The notes below the pieces were generated by a model, which was not told where the DNA came from, did not search any database, and saw nothing but the letters and a program-made list of their open reading frames with translations. A stretch of DNA of 34,527 nt from VFJL01 sp043721435 (GTDB taxonomy: Bacteria; Pseudomonadota; Gammaproteobacteria; Burkholderiales; Nitrosomonadaceae). This document shows, one piece after another, positions 29,859 through 34,527 of the stretch (its first letter is position 1; the number at the start of each line of letters is the position of its first letter). The stretch covers positions 1 through 34,527 of the forward strand of contig JAYSQR010000018.1 in the NCBI GenBank assembly GCA_043721435.1, given 5' to 3'. The translations under genes were made by a program, and so were the position numbers.

Positions 29859-32600
29859 ATGCAGCATGTGAATCCCCGCTACCTTCCCTCGCTCTCTTGT
29901 GGTTACACGCAATCCGGCCAAATCATTCTGCGCGATGGGACAACAGCGGCCATTCGTCCCTCCGTGCCAACAGACCATCCCGCCTTGCAGAGTTTCATGG
30001 AGCGGCTTGCGCCTGGATCTAAACGACATCGTTTCTTTTCCGCAACTTCGCCGCGCAGCGAGGTCATTGCATCGTTATGTGATTCGGCAGATCCCTGTTC
30101 CAGGCTGACCTTGGTGGTAACCCGCGTCTGGGATGGAGCACTGCGGATTATCGCGGCGGGCTCGTATCTGGCGCGAGATGAACGCACAGCCGAGGTCGCC
30201 ATGGCGGTGGATGATGCCTTCCATGGGAAAGGGCTGGGTACTCTCCTGCTCGAACGGTTGGCGATGTCGGCTATCCAGCATAGCTTTGTTCGCTTGTGGG
30301 CGGTCACACACACGGATAATCTGGCGATGCGCGAAGTCTTCCGGGAATCCGGCTTCGACATGCGGGAAAGCAGCGAAGGCGGAGAGGTCGAAGTCGAGCT
30401 GTCTTTGATTCCCACAGAAACAACCCTGGCCCGCTCTGAGTTGCGGGATCGTATTGCCACTATCGCTTCACTGCATCCATTCTTTCACCCGCGGGCAGTA
30501 GCGGTTATCGGCGCCTCGCGCGATCCGCGCAGTATCGGTTACCGGCTGGTCGGGGCTTTGGCCGGCAACCGCTTTCATGGCGCCATTTACCCGGTGAATC
30601 CACAGGCGACAGAGATTGCCGGCCTGCAGGCGTATCCGTCGCTCGCAGCCGTGCCCGGCAGCGTCGACCTGGCCATCATTGCCGTGCCGCGCGATGTGGT
30701 TCTGGCCGTGGTCGACGAGTGTGCGGCCAAAGGAGTGCGGGCCATCGTCGTGATTACTGCCGGGTTTGCCGAGACCGGTACGGAAGGCAAGCAACTGCAG
30801 GATCGTCTGGTCGAGAAAGTACGCCAGCAAGGCATGCGCATGATCGGCCCGAATTGTTTCGGTTTGTTAAATACCGATCCGGCAGTCTGTCTCAATGCGA
30901 CTTTCACCTCAGTGTTCCCGCCGCCGGGACGGGTCGCGATGTCATCGCAGAGCGGTGCGCTGGGATTGGCCATTCTTGCTGCCGCGCAGCGGCTGCAGTT
31001 GGGAATTTCGTCTTTCGTCAGCGTCGGCAACAAGGGGGATGTGTCCGGCAACGACCTTTTGCAATACTGGGAAGAGGACCCCGCAACCCATGTCATCCTG
31101 CTCTATCTGGAATCATTCGGCAACCCGCGCCGCTTTGCGCGCATTGCGAGACGAGTGAGCCGTTGCAAACCCATTGTGGCCGTGAAAGCCGGGCGCTCGC
31201 AGTCAGGACTTCGTGCTGCTGGCTCTCACACCGCTGCGCTCGCAGCGAGCGATGTGGGAGTGGAAGCATTGTTCCACCAGACCGGAGTGATTCGTGCCGA
31301 GACTCTGGAAGAGATGTTCGCGCTGGCGGCGGGCCTGTCGGCCCAGCCTCTTCCGGCAGGCCGGCGGGTCGGGATCATCACCAACGCAGGCGGGCCTGCG
31401 ATTCTCTGTACCGATGCCTGTGAAGCCAGCGGCTTGACCGTGCCAGAGCTGTCAGCCCGGACCAGGGCCGCACTCGCCGCATTCCTGCCATCCGCCGCTG
31501 CGCTCAACAATCCGGTGGATCTGATTGCCTCTGCCACCCCGGAACAGTACGCCCAAGCAATTGAAGCCGTGTTGAAAGCAGATGAGGTTGATGCGCTGAT
31601 CATATTGTATGTCTCGCTGATGGCTGCTGACGTGTCCCCGATTGCGGACGGAATTCTGGCAGGACTCGCAGCCGCACAGGAATCAAACGCGCCGAAGAAA
31701 CCGGTCTTTATCTGTTGGATGGCGGAAGGAGATCCGGACCGCTCCTTTACCCTGCCGGGCGAAACGATCCCCGCTTATCGCATGCCGGAAGTCCCTGCGC
31801 TGGTGCTGGGCAAGGCTGCCAGCTACGCCGAATGGAGAGCGCAGCCGTGCGGTGTGATTCCGGAGTTTGCCGACATGGATCTCACCCTGGCGCGCGAAAT
31901 TTGTGCAACTGCGCTCGCGCAGCGCGGGAGCGGTTGGCTGACGACGCAAGAGACCAATGCTATTCTGAAAGCGGCACGGCTGCTGCTCCTGCCAGGAGAT
32001 ATCGCCACGACTGCCGATACCGCAGTTGCTCTGGCGCGGACCATCGGCTTTCCGGTCGCAGTAAAGCTGGCCTCGCATACCCTCGTGCACAAAACCGAGA
32101 TCGGTGGAGTCCATCTGAATCTGGCCAGCGAAACAGCCGTCCGGGAAGCGTTCGAGGCAATCCGCGCGCGGCTTGCGCAGGATCACAACCTCACCGCGAT
32201 GGAAGGGGTATTGGTGCAGCCAATGATGCCGGACGGCATCGAATTGATGATCGGGGTCACGCACAATTCGCTGTTCGGTCCACTGATTGCGTTCGGTTTG
32301 GGTGGCATCCATGTGGAGATCCTCGGTGACGTGTGTTTCCGCATTACTCCCCTCAGTGACTGCGATGCTGCTGAAATGGTGCGCGAGATCAAAGGCTACC
32401 GGTTGCTTGCCGGTTACCGCGGTCACCCGCCAGCAGATGTGGCGGCAATTGAACAGGTACTGTTGCGTATCTCGCGTCTGGTGGAAGAAATTCCCGCAAT
32501 CAGGGAACTCGATCTAAACCCGGTTCTTGCCCTGCCGCCTGGCCAGGGTTGCCGGACCGTGGACGCGAGGATACGCATTGAAGCGGACGTGCCGGGATGA
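29859..32600 (+). CDS. Pat-type protein: N-terminal GNAT fused to ADP-forming acyl-CoA synthetase-like domains
   Basis: The product is 913 residues. The GNAT domain is at about 20-190 (VAMAVDDAFHGKGLGTLLLERL is the acetyl-CoA loop). It is followed by the CoA-binding domain (AVAVIGASRDPRSIGYRLVGAL), ligase domains (SSQSGALGLAILAAA, and GSHTAALAASD with His457 at the phosphohistidine position), and an ATP-grasp domain (VAVKLASHTLVHKTEIGGVHLNL). This is the set of domains in Pat protein lysine acetyltransferases that inactivate acetyl-CoA synthetase, but with GNAT first, as in some actinobacterial Pat proteins, and not last as in E. coli. AAGGAG precedes the ATG by about six bases. Acetyl-CoA ligase activity is not assured. 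Confidence 0.88.
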   Translation: MQHVNPRYLPSLSCGYTQSGQIILRDGTTAAIRPSVPTDHPALQSFMERLAPGSKRHRFFSATSPRSEVIASLCDSADPCSRLTLVVTRVWDGALRIIAAGSYLARDERTAEVAMAVDDAFHGKGLGTLLLERLAMSAIQHSFVRLWAVTHTDNLAMREVFRESGFDMRESSEGGEVEVELSLIPTETTLARSELRDRIATIASLHPFFHPRAVAVIGASRDPRSIGYRLVGALAGNRFHGAIYPVNPQATEIAGLQAYPSLAAVPGSVDLAIIAVPRDVVLAVVDECAAKGVRAIVVITAGFAETGTEGKQLQDRLVEKVRQQGMRMIGPNCFGLLNTDPAVCLNATFTSVFPPPGRVAMSSQSGALGLAILAAAQRLQLGISSFVSVGNKGDVSGNDLLQYWEEDPATHVILLYLESFGNPRRFARIARRVSRCKPIVAVKAGRSQSGLRAAGSHTAALAASDVGVEALFHQTGVIRAETLEEMFALAAGLSAQPLPAGRRVGIITNAGGPAILCTDACEASGLTVPELSARTRAALAAFLPSAAALNNPVDLIASATPEQYAQAIEAVLKADEVDALIILYVSLMAADVSPIADGILAGLAAAQESNAPKKPVFICWMAEGDPDRSFTLPGETIPAYRMPEVPALVLGKAASYAEWRAQPCGVIPEFADMDLTLAREICATALAQRGSGWLTTQETNAILKAARLLLLPGDIATTADTAVALARTIGFPVAVKLASHTLVHKTEIGGVHLNLASETAVREAFEAIRARLAQDHNLTAMEGVLVQPMMPDGIELMIGVTHNSLFGPLIAFGLGGIHVEILGDVCFRITPLSDCDAAEMVREIKGYRLLAGYRGHPPADVAAIEQVLLRISRLVEEIPAIRELDLNPVLALPPGQGCRTVDARIRIEADVPG

Positions 32601-32673
32601 GCAGCCCGGAAATGCACTAAAGATGTTCAAAGGTGTCGGATTCTGCTAATTTGCAGTCCAGCACATTGATCCC

Positions 32674-33672
32674 TTGCGTAACCGCGTGATTTCTCCCAGA
32701 CACCCCTTGCCACACCTGTTCCTCTTTCTGCTGCTCGCGGCAGGCAGCCTGTTTGCCGGATTGCTGTTCGGCAGCGTGAATCTCCCGGTTTCCGGAATTG
32801 CCCAGGTGCTGTTGTCACCGGCCGATGATACCACCAGCCAAATTGTCTGGCAGTTGCGCCTGCCGCGCGTGTTGGCAGCGTTTGCCTGCGGCGGTCTGCT
32901 GGCACTGGCGGGTGCGTTGTTGCAGGTGCTGCTGCGCAATCCACTGGCCGACCCCTATATTCTCGGGGTGTCGGGGGGCGCAGCGGTGGGCGCGCTTACG
33001 GCAATGTTGCTGGGATGGGGGCTGGTGCTGGTCAATCTGACATCGTTGGCAGGTGCGCTGGCCGCGATTGCCATCGTATTCGGCTTGAGTTTTCGCAGCG
33101 GCGACTGGAATCTATACCGGCTGCTGCTGACCGGGGTAGTGCTGTCCGCCGGTTGCGCTGCGCTGGCCACTTTGATCCTGACCCTGGCGCCAGCCAGCGA
33201 CGTGAAAGGCATGCTGTTCTGGTTGATGGGCGATATGTCGCGTGCGGCCGGCGCCGAAGGGTTGTCATCTGCATGGGTGACACTGGTTATTGTGGCAGCC
33301 ATCAGCATGACCTTTTCCGGCAGCCTCAATGTTCTCAGTCTCGGCCAGATAAAGGCGAAAACTCTTGGGGTAGCGGTGCTGCCATTGCAAGTGGGGATTT
33401 ACTTCGGCGCCGCATTGGCGACGGTAGCGGCGCTGATGCTGGCGGGTGTCATCGGCTTCGTCGGCTTGATCATTCCCCATGTCATCCGCTTGCTGGGGAT
33501 CAACGACTATCGCTGGCTGCTGCCCCTGGCCATGCTGTTGGGGGGCAGTTTTCTCACGCTGGCGGATACGCTGGCGCGGACCTTGTGGGCGCCCCAGCAA
33601 TTGCCGGTGGGGGTGTTGACTGCGCTGCTGGGCGTGCCGCTGTTATTGCTGTTGTTGTCGAGAAAACGGTGA
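32674..33672 (+). CDS. FecCD-type ABC transporter permease (iron/cobalamin type)
   Basis: The 332-residue membrane protein has the BtuC/FecCD signatures: WQLRLPRVLAAFACGGLLALAGALLQVLLRNPLADPYILGVSGGAAVGAL, the LLTGVVLSAGCAALATLIL segment, MLFWLMGDMSRA, and GVIGFVGLIIPHVIRLLGINDYRWLLPLAMLLGGSFLTLADTLAR. It would form the membrane channel for a siderophore, heme or cobalamin importer. The start is TTG 32674 or GTG 32686, and neither has a good ribosome binding site. No binding protein or complete ATPase is nearby, and no cobalamin riboswitch was found in the 73-bp gap upstream. Confidence 0.9.
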   Translation: MRNRVISPRHPLPHLFLFLLLAAGSLFAGLLFGSVNLPVSGIAQVLLSPADDTTSQIVWQLRLPRVLAAFACGGLLALAGALLQVLLRNPLADPYILGVSGGAAVGALTAMLLGWGLVLVNLTSLAGALAAIAIVFGLSFRSGDWNLYRLLLTGVVLSAGCAALATLILTLAPASDVKGMLFWLMGDMSRAAGAEGLSSAWVTLVIVAAISMTFSGSLNVLSLGQIKAKTLGVAVLPLQVGIYFGAALATVAALMLAGVIGFVGLIIPHVIRLLGINDYRWLLPLAMLLGGSFLTLADTLARTLWAPQQLPVGVLTALLGVPLLLLLLSRKR

Positions 33673-33717
33673 CCGAAAACCCGCAATCGAACAGAGTGTC
33701 ATCCTCTGACTGGTGAA
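33670..33717 (+). pseudogene. Stub of the partner ABC ATPase gene
   Basis: GTG at 33670 overlaps the permease stop (GTGA) exactly where an ATPase gene usually begins in such operons. The frame gives only MTENPQSNRVSSSDW before TGA. No Walker motif appears downstream; the sequence moves into the toxin-antitoxin region. The partner gene was probably lost by deletion or replacement. The stub is too short to prove its family. Confidence 0.35.
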
Positions 33718-33817
33718 ATTCCGCTCCTGGTCTGGAAGCTTCACCTGGCCCGGATATTTCACCAGACCCTGAGGTATTCACATAATCGTGATTGCGAAAC
33801 ATGATATGCCATGCGTA

Positions 33818-34114
33818 TCAGCTACTAAACCGCTCCAGCCAAATACCTGGCTCACGATGCTGATGAAAAAACGAAACCACCAGCAACTCATCCGAGCTTG
33901 GCAGATAAATGAGCATATAAGGAAATTTGCGAAATAGCACCCGACGGAACTCTTCTTCGACGCGCAAATGCCCAAAGGGATTACGAAGTGCAGTCGCAAC
34001 TGCCGCATCAGCGGCTCGGGCGAACTCAAAACCAAGCCCCAGCGCTTTTGACTCATACCAAGCCTGTGCTTCCAGAAGCTCTTGCTCTGCCTCTGGACGG
34101 AGCAGCACTAACAT
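33818..34114 (-). CDS. RelE/ParE-family toxin
   Basis: This 98-residue protein has the ParE-like fold pattern: LRPEAEQELLEAQAWYESKALGLGFEFARAADAAVATALRNP, then an FRRVLFRKFPYMLIYLPSSDELLVVSFFHQHREPGIW tail with alternating strands. ATG 34114 is chosen because the antitoxin stop overlaps it by one base; an open extension to 34156 lies inside the antitoxin. ParE toxins act on gyrase and RelE relatives on mRNA; which applies is not decidable here. Confidence 0.87.
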   Translation of the reverse strand: MLVLLRPEAEQELLEAQAWYESKALGLGFEFARAADAAVATALRNPFGHLRVEEEFRRVLFRKFPYMLIYLPSSDELLVVSFFHQHREPGIWLERFSS

Positions 34115-34341
34115 CAGGTCTTGTCCGGAAACAGCTTGGCTCGAACCTGTTCCCATGGAACCGCTGTGGAAGGATCAGCGCGGTGTTCTGCAACGCGCCG
34201 ATGCAACTCAGCCTTTTGAGCTTGTGACAACCCAACGGTATCTGGCGCCTCCGCAGCGATGCTATCCCATATATCCTCGACGAGCTGGATACGCTCAGAG
34301 ACAGACAGTTTCATGTATTCAGCGGTGGTGGGAGTAGACAT
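34114..34341 (-). CDS. Addiction-module antitoxin (TIGR02574-like)
   Basis: This 75-residue protein has the helical KLSVSERIQLVEDIWDSIAAE start and the LSQAQKAELHRRVAEHRADPSTAVPWEQVRAKL body typical of the putative addiction-module component family, which is paired with ParE-type toxins. ATG 34341 gives the normal length; a longer open frame to 34428 adds a non-conserved stretch. It precedes and overlaps the toxin gene, the usual antitoxin-first order, and probably represses its own operon with the toxin. Confidence 0.85.
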   Translation of the reverse strand: MSTPTTAEYMKLSVSERIQLVEDIWDSIAAEAPDTVGLSQAQKAELHRRVAEHRADPSTAVPWEQVRAKLFPDKT

Positions 34342-34423
34342 AAATACAGTATAAATCAAGACTAACGAAGTTGTAGAAAAAGTGCTTCCAGCATCTTGCC
34401 GTAATTGCGCGAGTGTATCAACA

Positions 34424-34451
34424 TTCACCCATCATTATTCTGATGGATGAA
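34424..34451. other. Hairpin just upstream of the transposase start
   Basis: TTCA-C-CCATCA (34424-34434) and TGATGG-A-TGAA (34441-34451) form a ten-pair stem with one mismatch around a six-base loop, ending six bases before the transposase ATG. It may be part of the IS end. In other IS elements such a hairpin in read-through RNA hides the transposase start; that role is an inference here. Confidence 0.5.
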
Positions 34452-34457
34452 GCAGCG

Positions 34458-34527
34458 ATGGCCCGCTATAAACACATCGACACCAGCCCCCGATTTCTCG
34501 CCGTTGACCTGCAACGGCAACTTTTAC
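34458..34527 (+). mobile_element. IS1182-type transposase, N-terminal part (runs off the window)
   Basis: ATG 34458 opens a frame encoding MARYKHIDTSPRFLAVDLQRQ and then LL before the window ends. This is the typical start of a large group of IS1182-type transposases (MARYKHIDT-PRF--VDL-RQLLPGTFEHAL). The right end and the catalytic domain are outside the window, so intactness cannot be judged. It sits immediately beside the toxin-antitoxin pair. Confidence 0.75.

Noticed and set aside
30719..31423. 234-residue open frame on the plus strand
   Set aside because: It is a shifted-frame shadow of the Pat-type gene in GC-rich coding DNA.
32601..32673. Cobalamin riboswitch before the FecCD-type permease
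   Set aside because: The gap is only 73 bp and contains no B12-box-like sequence.

Overview
The window looks like a chromosomal piece of a betaproteobacterium, most likely an ammonia oxidiser of the Nitrosospira type. This is an inference from gene content and order (divergent thiDE and rubredoxin, purM-purN-DUF3108-rsmB, AI-2E-family protein followed by hda) and from the multi-copy acyltransferases related to the PEP-CTERM/exosortase-associated family. No rRNA, tRNA or CRISPR array was seen. Housekeeping blocks alternate with accessory blocks that contain tandem paralogs and IS debris.

Layout. 1-978: thiE (partial) and thiD on the minus strand. 1024-1599: rubredoxin and gloA. 1600-5892: three tandem, closely similar FeeM/PEP-CTERM-associated acyltransferase paralogs with duplicated flanks. 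The first is preceded by a lux-box-like dyad and a -10-like hexamer, and an IS5-type transposase fragment lies between copies 1 and 2. 5960-10700: a tight operon of a short phosphate-binding-like periplasmic protein, an outer-membrane beta-barrel, and a membrane GGDEF-EAL protein. 10738-16657 (minus strand): purM, purN, DUF3108, rsmB, a PLD-type nuclease and an MscS channel, with a 145-bp palindrome filling the purM-purN gap. 16875-19380: AI-2E-family protein, hda and a HAD phosphatase, with a ~100-bp insertion between the last two. 19688-21413: an EEP-family nuclease/phosphatase and a rhomboid protease.

21414-23399: a lower-GC, three-gene cassette (TIGR04255-type protein plus two unknown proteins), overlapped start to stop and preceded by IS21-like end repeats. 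23509-25097: RNA 3'-phosphate cyclase (rtcA) divergent from a DUF504/MJ1316 protein, a plausible RNA-end metabolism pair. 25140-27391: an M28 peptidase and a Tat-exported CapA-like protein. 27631-29740: three tandem PilZ paralogs, the middle one frameshifted in a run of eight C. 29859-33672: a protein-acetyltransferase (Pat)-type fusion with N-terminal GNAT, then a FecCD-type permease whose ATPase partner survives only as a 15-codon stub. 33818-34341: a ParE-type toxin and its antitoxin (minus strand). 34458-end: the start of an IS1182-type transposase.

The most unusual point is a leader module found upstream of acyltransferase copy 2, between PilZ copies 1 and 2, and upstream of PilZ copy 3. 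It consists of paired ATTCCTAC repeats, a possible hairpin over a G-rich ribosome binding site, and a short reading frame. The reading-frame part alone is also found upstream of acyltransferase copy 3. The module links two otherwise unrelated paralog arrays 24 kb apart. With the lux-box-like site and the c-di-GMP genes it suggests, without proving, a shared signalling or surface-behaviour regulon.
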